This document shows, piece after piece, positions 1 through 9,328 of a DNA stretch of 64,000 nucleotides (positions are counted from its first letter, which is position 1; each line of letters opens with the position of its first letter). The position numbers and the translations under genes were made by a program. The DNA is from Roseivirga sp. (GTDB lineage Bacteria; Bacteroidota; Bacteroidia; Cytophagales; Cyclobacteriaceae): assembly GCA_029262895.1 (NCBI GenBank), contig JAJCYM010000048.1, positions 100,415 through 164,414 on the forward strand, given 5' to 3'. The notes under the pieces are model-generated. The model ran no database searches. It saw only the letters and a list, made by a program, of their open reading frames with translations, and was not told where the DNA came from.

Positions 1-535
1 CATCATTAGCTTCGCTAATCGGACCTCTATCATCAAGAAACTGTTGAACTAGAAGCTCATCTTCCAATGGGAGGTATGCTGCATAAAGTATTTGATATGG
101 AACGCCATTATCAAATGGATAATCAATATCTACCGTAGTATAATAGTGAGAAGACTCTGCTGATGGCAGTGGAGGTTCAACATAGGATTCATCCAGGAAA
201 TCCGAATCTAAGGGCTCATCAAAAATCTCGATACCAAAATCAGCCTCAAGAGTATAGAATTCTTCCTCGGTTCTTGGGGTGAATCTTACGTAGTAGCTTG
301 TGGCACCACTGATTTGGATAGTCTTAGTAGGAAATGATGAATACAGATTTTGCTCTTTCAAGTGATCCAATGCGGACCGCATGCTTTCTACAGAAAATGG
401 ATTCGATTTTAACCTGCCCATTTCACCTTGGACTTCCTGAAGTGGTTCCACTGGCGTCTCTTGACATGAAAAATTAAACATCAATATGAAAATGAGTAAT
501 GATGAGGTCTTGAATACAGATTTATGTGCGTTCAT
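1..535 (-). CDS. Lipoprotein of unknown function, 3' end beyond window
   Basis: An open frame runs on the minus strand from an ATG at 533-535 to the window edge without a stop (178 codons seen), so the C-terminus is missing. The N-terminus is a lipoprotein signal: basic start, a hydrophobic stretch (SLLIFILMFNF), then Ser-Cys-Gln, with Cys24 as the predicted lipidated residue. The rest is soluble and acidic, rich in Glu, Asp and Tyr, with no motif I recognise. Codon use and hydrophobic signal are convincing for a real gene. It is probably exported and membrane-anchored, facing the periplasm or the cell surface. The upstream methyltransferase is divergent. No function is proposed. Confidence 0.8.
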   Translation of the reverse strand, partial: MNAHKSVFKTSSLLIFILMFNFSCQETPVEPLQEVQGEMGRLKSNPFSVESMRSALDHLKEQNLYSSFPTKTIQISGATSYYVRFTPRTEEEFYTLEADFGIEIFDEPLDSDFLDESYVEPPLPSAESSHYYTTVDIDYPFDNGVPYQILYAAYLPLEDELLVQQFLDDRGPISEAND

Positions 536-999
536 AAGAATTGAATTTTTAGACAAAATATTATTAGTGCCCCAGACTGACTCCGTTGAGTCCTTAACCT
601 TCGATACACTGGGAGTCCATGTTGTAAGCCCGTCCTTTTTGGTGAATTTCTCTCCTTCGATGCTTACTCGATTAAGGGATTTTCAGCAATCTCCCATCCA
701 ATCATATCTCTTATAAACCTTAATTCCAATGCCTATAGCCTATATTTTGTAATTATTATTTTTCGTGCTCACCTTCTTAATTTTTAATATACTAATAGAG
801 TTTGGGCACTTATTTGAGCATTATGATAAATGGGATTATGGCTGAGGTGAATTATCATTATGACAGCAAACTCCAATCTAAACTCAGCCAGTTGAATTGG
901 GATTTTTTATTTATGCGATTCCCGTTTACATCTTACAAAATCACTAAATTTCGACCAAAATTTTCCCGCTTCAATACGGTACTGTGTTAAGTCCAATCA
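536..999. other. Intergenic region between divergent genes
   Basis: AT-rich 464-bp gap between the divergent lipoprotein and methyltransferase genes. It should hold promoters for both, but I could not find a convincing TTTG/TAnnTTTG pair. Short open frames here (486-716, 802-990) have no recognisable product, atypical composition and no ribosome-binding context, and I do not call them genes. No repeat or hairpin of note. Confidence 0.5.
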
Positions 1000-2619
1000 A
1001 TGTTATCTAAAACTGATCAAAGTAAATTACGCAATCATCTATTTCGTCACTTAGATGGAATTGGTATGGCACCCACAGCATTCGCCTTGTGGGAAAAGGG
1101 AGTTCTTCAATACCTCTTAGACCATAAACAAGTTTCTCTTGATGAACTTGTTTCCAAGTTCGAAGCGAACTCGGGTTATCTTAACGTAGCACTTAGATTG
1201 TTATGCTCTCAAGGTTGGTTGCAACAACATGTTGACAATGAGAAAGATGAAATTACCTTTTCAACTTCAGAGCTTAGTACTCTGGCCTTTTCTCACATTA
1301 ATTTATACAAAGATGCCGTGAGCTTATTAAAGTTCTCTGAACAGTTCCATCCGAGAAAATTTGAAGTCGAACCCTTTAAGGTTTTGGAGAAAATTTTTAC
1401 TGATTACAAAAACAACTATAGTATAACCTATTCCGAAAATGAACTTGAACGTGGTGTACAGGAACAAATACTAAGTCATATTGAAGGGATTATTATTGGG
1501 CCAACAATAGTGCACTTAGGCATGAGTGGCATGTTCCACAAGTACTTTATGGAGGCCCGATTCAAACCTGAGGAATTCCATAAAGATCCTGAAAGCTTCA
1601 CAAGATTACTTGACATATTCACCCATCTCCATTGGTTTACAAAGCAGAATGGCACATATCAATTCACGGAAACAGGGCTCTTTTATGCCAAGAGGGCAAG
1701 TGCTTATGGGGTAACTGTCTCCTATATCCCAACTTTCAGGAAATTAGATGAGCTTATTTTCGGGAACCCCAAAATGCTTAAAGAGGCCAAACCTGGAGAG
1801 CCTGAAAAACATGTAGACAGAGAAATGAATGTATGGGGCAGTGGTGGCGCCCACTCCAGCTATTTCAAAGTAGTCGATGAAATTGTTATTGAACTTTTCA
1901 ATAAACCAATTGATGAGCAACCCAAGGGTATTTTGGATATGGGCTGTGGCAATGGAGCTTTTCTCCAACACCTTTTTGATGTTATAGAAAAGCAAACGGC
2001 ACGCGGAAAGGTATTAGATGAACACCCTCTAATTTTAGTAGGTGCTGACTACAATGAAGCTGCATTGAAGATCACAAAGGGTAACCTCATTCAGGCAGAC
2101 ATTTGGGCAAAAGTGGTTTGGGGAGATATTGGAAGGCCTGATCTCCTAGCACAAGACTTGAATGAGAACTATGGTGTTGAACTGAAAGAACTACTCAATG
2201 TCAGAACTTTTCTTGATCATAACAGAATCTGGCAAGAACCCAAAACAATTAATGAGTCAAGAATAAGTCAATCTACCGGGGCATTTGCTTTCGAAGGGAA
2301 AAGAATCAACAACAACCTTGTTGAAGATTCATTGTTAGAGCATTTCCAAAAATGGGCTCCCTTTGTTCAAAAATTTGGTTTACTGATTATAGAGTTGCAT
2401 ACCGTATCACCAGATTTGGTTGCCCAAAATCTTGGAAGAACTGCCGCCAGTGCCTATGATGCCACGCATGGCTACTCTGATCAATATATTGTCGAAGTGG
2501 AAGTTTTTAATAAAATTCTGGCTGAAGCGGGGTTGTACCCAAACAATAAGAATTTTAGAAAATTCCCCGATTCTGATTTGGCTACTGTAACTGTTAATTT
2601 GTTCAGTGGTAACGAATAG
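1000..2619 (+). CDS. Class I SAM-dependent methyltransferase with duplicated N-terminal helical domain
   Basis: 539 aa. The SAM-binding motif I, ILDMGCGNG, is at residues 311-319, followed by VGADYNEAAL (acidic loop) about 35 residues later, so this is a Rossmann-fold methyltransferase. The first 300 residues contain two related winged-helix-like segments, about 10-75 (NHLFRHLDGIGMAPTAFALW) and about 152-215 (EQILSHIEGIIIGPTIVHLG). They match in pattern and spacing, as in O-methyltransferase dimerisation domains and the AprA-type methyltransferases of polyketide pathways. No PKS or NRPS gene is adjacent, so the substrate is unknown. The gene stands alone, 67 bp before the acyltransferase. The ATG at 1000 directly follows the intergenic region and lacks a clear Shine-Dalgarno sequence. 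Family assignment is by motif and inspection only. Confidence 0.8.
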   Translation: MLSKTDQSKLRNHLFRHLDGIGMAPTAFALWEKGVLQYLLDHKQVSLDELVSKFEANSGYLNVALRLLCSQGWLQQHVDNEKDEITFSTSELSTLAFSHINLYKDAVSLLKFSEQFHPRKFEVEPFKVLEKIFTDYKNNYSITYSENELERGVQEQILSHIEGIIIGPTIVHLGMSGMFHKYFMEARFKPEEFHKDPESFTRLLDIFTHLHWFTKQNGTYQFTETGLFYAKRASAYGVTVSYIPTFRKLDELIFGNPKMLKEAKPGEPEKHVDREMNVWGSGGAHSSYFKVVDEIVIELFNKPIDEQPKGILDMGCGNGAFLQHLFDVIEKQTARGKVLDEHPLILVGADYNEAALKITKGNLIQADIWAKVVWGDIGRPDLLAQDLNENYGVELKELLNVRTFLDHNRIWQEPKTINESRISQSTGAFAFEGKRINNNLVEDSLLEHFQKWAPFVQKFGLLIIELHTVSPDLVAQNLGRTAASAYDATHGYSDQYIVEVEVFNKILAEAGLYPNNKNFRKFPDSDLATVTVNLFSGNE

Positions 2620-2686
2620 ATCAAAACCAGATCTTCTCTACATGAAGGGTAAAGAATTGAGTTTTGCTATTTTCACTTAATCAAAA

Positions 2687-3433
2687 ATGGCGATGAAGGT
2701 TTTACTTAAGGTCTATTCTGTTTATGGACTCATCGTATTCGCACTTATTTTTATAGTGCTACTGCCTGCTTTTCTGCTTGCCATGTTTATTAAACCATTC
2801 GAGAAGTGGGCAGCGCCATTAAACCATATTTGGGCCAGGGTCTTTTTCTTCTTTCTATTCCTGAACAGCACTAAGGTTGTATATGAAGGAAAATTAGATG
2901 CTAAACAAACCTATCTCTTTTGCTCCAATCACTTTTCTTATCTGGACATCCCAACCATCGGTTTGATCAATCATAACTTCAAATTTATTGGAAAGAGCTC
3001 TCTGAAAAAGGTGCCTCTATGGGGTTATATGTATGGCAAGCTGCACATATTGGTGAATAGAGAAAGTTTAAAGAGTCGCTATAGCAGTCTTTTGCTTGCC
3101 AGAGAGGCTATCAAGGAAGGTTTTAGCATAGTTTTTTTTCCTGAGGGGGGTATTAATAGTCCTAATCCTCCACAAATGGCACGATTTAAAGAGGGCAGCT
3201 TTCGACTGGCAGTAGAAGAACAAATTCCAATTGTGCCCATCACCATTCCGTTTAATCATATAATTTTACCCGGTGACGGCCCGTTGACTATACAACCGGG
3301 AATGGTCAAAATGAAAGTTCATAACCCCATTTGGCCAAAAGACAATTCGGATGATGCCATCAAGGCATTGAAAGGTCAGGTAAATACCATATTACAAGAA
3401 GAATTAAACAAGGAGAATCTTAAATCTGATTGA
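2687..3433 (+). CDS. Lysophospholipid acyltransferase (PlsC family)
   Basis: 248 aa, inner membrane. Transfers an acyl chain to a lysophospholipid such as lysophosphatidate. An N-terminal hydrophobic segment (residues 10-35) precedes the family catalytic motif HX4D, seen as NHFSYLD (His82, Asp87). The acceptor-binding motif FPEGG follows at 151-155, as does a later VPI..P segment typical of the family. Length is normal for PlsC. The stop codon overlaps the TTG start of the next gene (TTGA), which implies translational coupling with the TPR membrane protein. Whether this is the main PlsC or an ornithine/serine-lipid acyltransferase cannot be told from sequence alone. Confidence 0.88.
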   Translation: MAMKVLLKVYSVYGLIVFALIFIVLLPAFLLAMFIKPFEKWAAPLNHIWARVFFFFLFLNSTKVVYEGKLDAKQTYLFCSNHFSYLDIPTIGLINHNFKFIGKSSLKKVPLWGYMYGKLHILVNRESLKSRYSSLLLAREAIKEGFSIVFFPEGGINSPNPPQMARFKEGSFRLAVEEQIPIVPITIPFNHIILPGDGPLTIQPGMVKMKVHNPIWPKDNSDDAIKALKGQVNTILQEELNKENLKSD

Positions 3434-5991
3434 ATAATTCAACCGACATCAGCCTGTTTAAATACCTAAGTCAGATTCTTATCGGACTGGTCATCGCCTT
3501 CGTTGCGGTTTACTTCTATGCCTATTATATCGGAGATAGCCTAGCACTGCCCTGGCATGTCAATACCAGCTACTTTTCTAAACCATTGTATCTGGAATAT
3601 TTTCAATCACGTGGTGAGACCATCGGCTTCTATGTCGATCAATACATCAACTGGCAGCAATACAGTGTAGGCAATATGCGTTTGGTAGCCTGGCCGGGTT
3701 GGGTATTGCTGATCTCGGTAATACTGACCTTGTGGGTAATCTCCACAGCCGTCACTTATTTCAGTCGCTTTTGGTATCTGGTGTCCATGGGGGTTTTAAT
3801 ACTCATCCTTATGCAGATGAATTTGATAGAACTGCAGCTTTGGGGAGATTATGGCACCTATCTGGCCATGGGGTTGCTCATTTTAAGCACTTACTTCTTC
3901 CACGCTATACGACCATCTTCCTCACTGACCCTAAGACTATTTGGAATGGGGGGAATCATTCTGGTTTACCTGCTCTTGATCTATCTTTTTAGTGAAACTA
4001 CTCATGTTGCATTGACCGTCATCAGCCATGGCCTTTATGCCCCCATTATATTGACCGTCTTGTTTCTAATATTTATTGCCGGAGAAAACATCTATTCCAT
4101 TCTAAAAGTATCCACGGCAAAAGGCGGCAAGGGAAAACAAAATCTCTTTCACTTTATCGTTTTCGGGTTGACTTACATGACTTTGATCATCCTCTTCTTT
4201 TTGAATAGAAGAGGTAAGATTGATTTCGAACTGAGCTTTATAAGTCCCTACATTATCCTCCTCGTGTCTGCAGTTTCGGCTTTCTTCAGCTTTGAACCTA
4301 GGTTCGAAAACCAAAAGGGCTTGTTGCCTATTTCAATTTTAAAACAGTGGGTTTTTCCAAGCATGTTCCTTACCACCATGGCATTGATTGTATACGCCCG
4401 ATTAACTGCCAATGACCCTTTGCTTGATTCCTTAGAATATGCAATTATTATCACTCACCTGGCGATTGGAGCAGTGTACTTTGTAGCCACATTCATCAAT
4501 TTCACCCCAATGATCTTGCAGAATCTGGATGTGAGCAAGGTTTTTTACAAACCTGTTGCCGCACCAATGTTTTTAATGGGATTCGGATCAATGGTTTTCA
4601 TAACCGCATTGGTATTTTACGTCAATTTCTACCCCTATCACCAAATGCGCTCAGGAATGTACAATGTGCTTGGCGACCTGAGTGAACAGAAGGGAGAAGC
4701 ATTACTGGCAGAACAGTACTATAAGCAGGCAATAACCTATGACTTCATCAATTTTAAATCAAATTTTCAAGTTGCCAAATATGAAAAACAGAATAACAAT
4801 CCGGTAAAGACAATCGAAAGCCTTCAAAACACCTTTTTCAAAAAGGCATCAGGCAAGGGATACACTACGCTTGGAAATTACTACAACTCAAAGAATCAAG
4901 CCTTTAATACCCTCTTCACACTGAAGGAAGCCAAAAAAGATATTGAAAGTAAAGAAGTGAATAACAACCTTGCTTTCACCTACCGACAGTTTAATTATTA
5001 CGACAGCGCATATTTGTTGCTTCAAGAGAACTGGAAAGGGGAAAAAGACAATCTCACCAAATCCAACTTACTGGCGCTAAGCACCGAACTACCAGAATTG
5101 GGATCAGCTGACTCCTTAATACGCACCCTCTTTTCAGAAGACACCCGGGCAAAAGCTAATTCACAAGCCTTAGCCAACAACAATAACTTGGCGCTCGATT
5201 ATAAGATCGAGAAGGCCAAAGACACCTTCCTCCTGCAGGACGAACTCTTCTTATTGTACAACGCTGGCATAAGCCCTACCTCCAGTGGAGATAGTACATT
5301 AATAGATGTGATAGACTACTACCTGTCAAGTCGGTACAACACAGGATTAAGAAGTTATCTATATGTGGCTAAGGCAATTCAGCTTTATAAATTCGGGCAA
5401 ATCAATCAAGCATTTCAATTATTGGAGCTTCTAAAGTTCATAGATAATGGTCGAGCCGCCAATTACAATTTTATGCTTGGTGTTTGGGCACTTCATCAAA
5501 ATCAACGGCTGCTTTCGAACGACTATTTGAACCTTTCCGCCCAACAGGGCTTTGATCAAAAAGAGATTAGCAGGGTTCAAAATGCGGTACTTGGAACAGA
5601 AATACCCGTCTATCAAAGTCCTTTAGGCAGGGATTTCGAGCTTTTGAAAAGTCAGGCAGATTCGGCACAAGGATTACATCTGTTAGAAATAATTGCCAGA
5701 TCAAACGCCTTTGATGAATCATTGACTCTGAAATCAATCGAGGAAATGAGCAAGCTTGGAGCAACTCAACAAAGTATCTATGAGATATTGGTAGAATCGC
5801 ACCGAATTAATAAATACTCTGTACCTATTTTTCAGGAGTACATTCTTTCAGCTGTAAACACGGGATTATCGAAATATGCACTGGCGGGTTTATCAGAATT
5901 AGCAGGGCTGATGCCTCAAGAGGCTTATGTAAATTTTAAAAGTTTTGTGGAACAGCAAATTGAAGAAAGACGCAATCAAGTTTTCCGATAA
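3430..5991 (+). CDS. Large polytopic membrane protein with C-terminal TPR-like region
   Basis: 853 aa. The first ~405 residues hold roughly ten hydrophobic membrane segments. The remainder is soluble and made of degenerate TPR-like helical pairs, for example LGDLSEQKGEALLAEQYYKQAITYD and a stretch LYVAKAIQLYKFGQINQAFQLL. The start is a TTG at 3430 that shares TTGA with the stop of the upstream acyltransferase gene; the next in-frame Met residues lie too far inside the first membrane segments. I do not recognise a named family. Coupling to a lipid acyltransferase suggests an envelope role, but that is inference. The C-terminal domain is probably periplasmic or cytoplasmic scaffold. Confidence 0.75.
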   Translation: MNNSTDISLFKYLSQILIGLVIAFVAVYFYAYYIGDSLALPWHVNTSYFSKPLYLEYFQSRGETIGFYVDQYINWQQYSVGNMRLVAWPGWVLLISVILTLWVISTAVTYFSRFWYLVSMGVLILILMQMNLIELQLWGDYGTYLAMGLLILSTYFFHAIRPSSSLTLRLFGMGGIILVYLLLIYLFSETTHVALTVISHGLYAPIILTVLFLIFIAGENIYSILKVSTAKGGKGKQNLFHFIVFGLTYMTLIILFFLNRRGKIDFELSFISPYIILLVSAVSAFFSFEPRFENQKGLLPISILKQWVFPSMFLTTMALIVYARLTANDPLLDSLEYAIIITHLAIGAVYFVATFINFTPMILQNLDVSKVFYKPVAAPMFLMGFGSMVFITALVFYVNFYPYHQMRSGMYNVLGDLSEQKGEALLAEQYYKQAITYDFINFKSNFQVAKYEKQNNNPVKTIESLQNTFFKKASGKGYTTLGNYYNSKNQAFNTLFTLKEAKKDIESKEVNNNLAFTYRQFNYYDSAYLLLQENWKGEKDNLTKSNLLALSTELPELGSADSLIRTLFSEDTRAKANSQALANNNNLALDYKIEKAKDTFLLQDELFLLYNAGISPTSSGDSTLIDVIDYYLSSRYNTGLRSYLYVAKAIQLYKFGQINQAFQLLELLKFIDNGRAANYNFMLGVWALHQNQRLLSNDYLNLSAQQGFDQKEISRVQNAVLGTEIPVYQSPLGRDFELLKSQADSAQGLHLLEIIARSNAFDESLTLKSIEEMSKLGATQQSIYEILVESHRINKYSVPIFQEYILSAVNTGLSKYALAGLSELAGLMPQEAYVNFKSFVEQQIEERRNQVFR

Positions 5992-6155
5992 GCAACTTAG
6001 TGAACAAGAATACCTATAATCCGAATGAAATTCCGTTTACGTAATAAGTTTGGCAGCACGTCAGAGATTTTGTTGTTTTGAACCGTTGGTAAACCTTTTG
6101 CTATTTTTTTGGTCTACCTTATAAACTTTAAAGGGTCAAGAATCGTCATACACAT

Positions 6156-6905
6156 ATGAGTGGAGTAATACAGACATCCGATATATCGCGGATTTATCAA
6201 ATGGGCAGCGAAACTATCCGCGCCCTTCAATCAGTAGACATTTCTATAAACAAAGGAGAGTATGTTGCCTTTATGGGTCCTTCAGGATCCGGGAAGTCAA
6301 CATTGATGAACATCATTGGCTGTTTGGACACCCCGTCCGGAGGTCAGTATGTATTGAATGGAAGTGATGTGAGCGACATGACTGAAAACGAGCTTGCTGA
6401 AATCCGAAATAAAGAAATTGGCTTCGTTTTCCAGACTTTTAATCTTTTACCCAGAGCAACTGCGCTAGAAAATGTAGCACTGCCATTAATTTACGCGGGA
6501 TTTAACAAGTCTGAACGAGAAGACAAAGCACTCAAAACACTGGAAGGTGTCGGATTGGGAGATAGAGCTGATCACAAACCAAATGAGCTTTCCGGAGGTC
6601 AGCGCCAAAGGGTTGCGATTGCCCGAGCTTTGGTGAATGATCCCAGTATTATCCTGGCAGATGAGCCAACCGGAAACTTAGATTCAAAGACTTCCTATGA
6701 TATTATGGATCTTTTTGCAGACCTCCATGATAAAGGAAATACTATCATTATGGTGACTCACGAAGATGACATTGCGCATTATGCGCACAGAATTGTTAGG
6801 TTGAGGGATGGTTTGGTTGAATCGGATGTTATCAACGAAAATCCAATGAGAGGCAACCCAATGAAGCAAGCTGCGGCAGAGGCAGCTGCGGCAGAAGAAG
6901 TTTGA
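6156..6905 (+). CDS. ABC transporter ATP-binding protein (LolD/MacB type)
   Basis: 249 aa cytoplasmic ATPase. Walker A GPSGSGKS is at residues 41-48, signature [15 protein letters not shown] starts at 145, Walker B ILADEP at 166-171, then GNLDSKT typical of the LolD/FtsE/MacB (type VII) family, and the switch His in VTHED. Such ATPases power MacB/FtsX-like permeases that move lipoproteins, peptides or drugs by mechanotransmission. No permease is adjacent; two orphan permeases of this class occur at 16858-19239 and 32476-34875 and could share this ATPase, which is inference. The tail after residue 235 is low-complexity Ala/Glu. The next gene starts 4 bp downstream. Confidence 0.93.
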   Translation: MSGVIQTSDISRIYQMGSETIRALQSVDISINKGEYVAFMGPSGSGKSTLMNIIGCLDTPSGGQYVLNGSDVSDMTENELAEIRNKEIGFVFQTFNLLPRATALENVALPLIYAGFNKSEREDKALKTLEGVGLGDRADHKPNELSGGQRQRVAIARALVNDPSIILADEPTGNLDSKTSYDIMDLFADLHDKGNTIIMVTHEDDIAHYAHRIVRLRDGLVESDVINENPMRGNPMKQAAAEAAAAEEV

Positions 6906-6909
6906 GAAA

Positions 6910-7461
6910 TTGAAGATATATACTAAAACAGGAGATAGCGGCACCACCTCATTATTGGGTGGTGCCCGTGTTTCCAAGGCACACATCCGAATTGAAGCTT
7001 ATGGCACCGTTGACGAGTTGAACTCATATATCGGATTGCTGAGAGACCAACCTGTGAATCAATCCCGAAAAGACTTCCTTAAAGAAATTCAGGATAGACT
7101 GTTCACTTTAGGTGCAGAGCTTGCCACCGAACCGGGAAAAGATAAAGTAGTTAAGCCTGATCTTTATGACGCGGATATTGAGTCGCTTGAAAAAGCAATG
7201 GATAGCATGGATGAAAAACTTGAGCCACTCAAGAGTTTCGTGCTTCCTGGTGGGCACCAATCCGTCTCCTTTTGCCATATTGCCCGATGTGTTTGTCGCA
7301 GAGCTGAACGAATCACAATTGCGTTGAATGACGATGAGCCTGTGGCTCCCCTTACTATCAAATACCTCAACCGACTCTCAGACTACCTTTTTACCCTTGG
7401 TCGCTTAATGACTGCGGAATTAGGTGCAGAAGAGATAAAGTGGGAACCGAGAAAGAGATAG
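6910..7461 (+). CDS. Cob(I)yrinic acid a,c-diamide adenosyltransferase, PduO type
   Basis: 183 aa. Makes adenosylcobalamin from ATP and cob(I)alamin. The N-terminus KIYTKTGDSGTTSLLGG is the ATP-binding signature of PduO/MMAB-type enzymes, followed by YGTVDELNSYIG and the conserved RCVCRRAER and LNRLSDYLF segments near the C-terminus. The start is TTG at 6910, fixed by homology because the family begins exactly at this TKTG motif and no ATG lies nearby. It follows the ABC ATPase by 4 bp and is probably cotranscribed with it. No cobalamin riboswitch was seen upstream. A likely user of the cofactor is a methylmalonyl-CoA mutase elsewhere in the genome. Confidence 0.93.
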   Translation: MKIYTKTGDSGTTSLLGGARVSKAHIRIEAYGTVDELNSYIGLLRDQPVNQSRKDFLKEIQDRLFTLGAELATEPGKDKVVKPDLYDADIESLEKAMDSMDEKLEPLKSFVLPGGHQSVSFCHIARCVCRRAERITIALNDDEPVAPLTIKYLNRLSDYLFTLGRLMTAELGAEEIKWEPRKR

Positions 7462-7528
7462 TCATCTACTATTTTCGTCTCCAAAACCCTTCAAAAAATT
7501 CAGAAACAAGGTTTTCTAGAAAGTGATA

Positions 7529-7553
7529 GACACAACATTAATAATGTTGTGTC
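7529..7553. repeat. Perfect 12-bp inverted repeat with 1-nt centre
   Basis: GACACAACATTA, a single A, then TAATGTTGTGTC. There is no following T run, so it is a poor intrinsic terminator in either direction. It sits 68 bp after the adenosyltransferase stop and about 110 bp before the ilvE promoter. It could be an operator, an mRNA 3' stabilising hairpin or a transcription-end hairpin. Confidence 0.6.
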
Positions 7554-7659
7554 AAATTGGATAGCCATTTGTTTGTACTCCAGACCAAAACGGCAAATTA
7601 TATTTTGCTTTTAAGGCCTTTTAAAGAAGCATTCTGAATCTTTGCGGTCTTTTCCACCG

Positions 7660-7690
7660 TTGATATTGATGGCGGTTTTTCGTATTTTTG
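7660..7690 (+). promoter_or_regulatory. Predicted Bacteroidota promoter of ilvE
   Basis: TTG at 7660-7662, a 20-bp spacer, then TATTTTTG at 7683-7690, which fits the Bacteroidota -7 consensus TAnnTTTG. A transcript would begin near 7695, giving a short 5' leader before the ilvE ATG at 7719. Upstream, a GC-rich imperfect hairpin followed by five T residues (about 7655-7681) overlaps the promoter and may end upstream transcription. Confidence 0.6.
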
Positions 7691-7718
7691 CAGCCCATTA
7701 AACAGAATTGTACCTGAC

Positions 7719-8783
7719 ATGATAGAAACAGCAGAGATTAAGATAAATAGAGTAGGACAATCATCCATTAGCGAACTTGATGTTGAGAACATCCCTTTCG
7801 CTAGAATTTATTCTGACCACATGTTTATTGCCGACTATAAGGATGGTGAGTGGCAGGATTTGAGGATTGAGCCTTACCAACCATTATCGCTAAGTCCTGC
7901 TACCTCAGCAATTCACTATGGTATTTCCATTTTTGAAGGAATGAAGGCCTACAAAAACCAGGAAGGTGAAGTATTGCTATTCAGACCTAATGACAATGCG
8001 AGCAGACTCAACATTTCCGCGGAAAGAATGTGCATTCCAGAAGTACCTGAGTCTTTGTTTATGGATGCCCTGACCGAATTGATCAGGTTAGACAGTCAGT
8101 GGGTGCCTAACAAGCAAGGTACTGCCTTATACATACGACCATGCGTTTTTGCCACGGATGAATATATTGGCATCAAGCCATCTGAGAACTTTAAGTTCAT
8201 GATCATTACTTCTCCCGTTGGGGCTTACTATTCCAAACCGGTAAACGTTAAAATCGAAACACATTTTTCTCGTGCATTTGAAGGTGGCACAGGTTACGCC
8301 AAAGCGGCTGGTAATTATGCCGCATCCTTGTACCCTGCCAAACTTGCCCAAGATGAAGGCTACGACCAACTGATTTGGACCGATGGGAAGACGCATCAGT
8401 ACATTGAGGAATCTGGTACTATGAATGTGATGTTCATCATCGATGACAAACTGATTACCGCACCAGCAAGTGGAACTATCCTGAAGGGTATAACCCGTGA
8501 TAGCGTTTTGACCATTGCCAGAGACTGGGGCATGGAGGTTGAAGAAAGACCCGTATCAGTTAAGGAGATTGTAGAAGCAGCCCGAAGCGGAGCTATTCAG
8601 GAAGCCTTTGGTGTAGGTACAGCAGCCACAATTGCACAGATAGCGGCCATCGGTCATGAAGATGAGCATTTCCAATTGAATGATGTTGCTTCAAGGAAAT
8701 TTTCCAACAAGGTATTGTCAGAATTAGACAACATCAAGACTGGCCAAATCGAAGATAGGTTCGGCTGGACGTACAAAGTTTAA
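7719..8783 (+). CDS. ilvE: Branched-chain-amino-acid aminotransferase
   Basis: 354 aa, PLP-dependent fold-type IV transaminase that interconverts Leu, Ile and Val with their 2-oxo acids. Hallmarks seen: HYGISIFEGMKAY near residue 65, RPCVFATDE around residue 138, the PLP-lysine region GGTGYAKAAGNYA, and the cofactor-phosphate region IEESGTMNVMF followed by GTILKGITRDSVL. The length matches the class II BCATs (about 350-360 aa) common in Bacteroidota. It is monocistronic by spacing, with its own predicted promoter at 7660-7690. No leader peptide rich in branched-chain codons was found upstream. Confidence 0.95.
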   Translation: MIETAEIKINRVGQSSISELDVENIPFARIYSDHMFIADYKDGEWQDLRIEPYQPLSLSPATSAIHYGISIFEGMKAYKNQEGEVLLFRPNDNASRLNISAERMCIPEVPESLFMDALTELIRLDSQWVPNKQGTALYIRPCVFATDEYIGIKPSENFKFMIITSPVGAYYSKPVNVKIETHFSRAFEGGTGYAKAAGNYAASLYPAKLAQDEGYDQLIWTDGKTHQYIEESGTMNVMFIIDDKLITAPASGTILKGITRDSVLTIARDWGMEVEERPVSVKEIVEAARSGAIQEAFGVGTAATIAQIAAIGHEDEHFQLNDVASRKFSNKVLSELDNIKTGQIEDRFGWTYKV

Positions 8784-8824
8784 GTAACATTCGTTACCTT
8801 TTCGTAACCCTAATCAGAGCAAGA

Positions 8825-9325
8825 ATGAAGTTGCGTTATGTCTTGATTGTACTCACACTCGTCTTTGCTCATGAAGCGTTTTCGCAATCTTACCTAGTCC
8901 TCAGAAAACAAGGCACAATGAGGAAATTTGAGTTCTTCGCTGGAGATCAATTTATCTACCGGATGAAAGGGCAGGACATTTTCTTCAAAGACCGCGTAGC
9001 CGATTTTGCCGATAGTACCATCATTCTTCAGAACAATATTCTTCACCTAAGTCAGCTTGAAGAGGTGGACGTTAGGAACGCCTCTTCTAACAGATCAGAA
9101 TTTCTGCGTTCAATGGAGAACTATCTGCCCGTGGTTGGCTATGGTTACTTTGCTATAGATTTTTTCAATGTGGCAGTTGTGGAAGGTGAGAAATATACGA
9201 TCGATAATGGAGTTGCTATATGGTCGGCTGCAATGGTTGGCACCGGCTATGGCTTAAAGTTTATGAGGAAGAAAATTTTCAAGCTCCATAAGCCCAGAAG
9301 AGAGGCATTTATTGTAGGGCTTTAA
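8825..9325 (+). CDS. Secreted protein of unknown function
   Basis: 166 aa. A clear signal peptide occupies residues 1-20 (LRYVLIVLTLVFAHEAFS|Q). The mature part contains a beta-rich segment starting YLVLRKQGTMRKFEFFAGD, then a hydrophobic stretch YLPVVGYGYFAIDFFNVAVV and a second one AIWSAAMVGTGYGLKFM, ending with basic residues. Such short exported proteins are common in Cytophagales but I do not recognise a named family. It lies 41 bp after ilvE with no clear terminator between and may be cotranscribed. Function unknown. Confidence 0.65.
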   Translation: MKLRYVLIVLTLVFAHEAFSQSYLVLRKQGTMRKFEFFAGDQFIYRMKGQDIFFKDRVADFADSTIILQNNILHLSQLEEVDVRNASSNRSEFLRSMENYLPVVGYGYFAIDFFNVAVVEGEKYTIDNGVAIWSAAMVGTGYGLKFMRKKIFKLHKPRREAFIVGL

Positions 9326-9328
9326 GTG

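Noticed and set aside
486..716. 76-codon frame opposite the start of the partial lipoprotein
   Set aside because: Antisense to a signal-peptide-bearing gene and lacks any protein-like pattern.
802..990. 62-codon open frame upstream of the methyltransferase
   Set aside because: No recognisable product, AT-rich non-coding composition and no start context; more likely leader or intergenic sequence.
7462..7718. Branched-chain leader peptide before ilvE
   Set aside because: No Ile/Leu/Val-rich short ORF followed by competing helices could be found.
8785..8805. GTAAC-ATTC-GTTAC hairpin with CTTTT after ilvE
   Set aside because: Five-base stem and interrupted T run; too weak for a terminator call.
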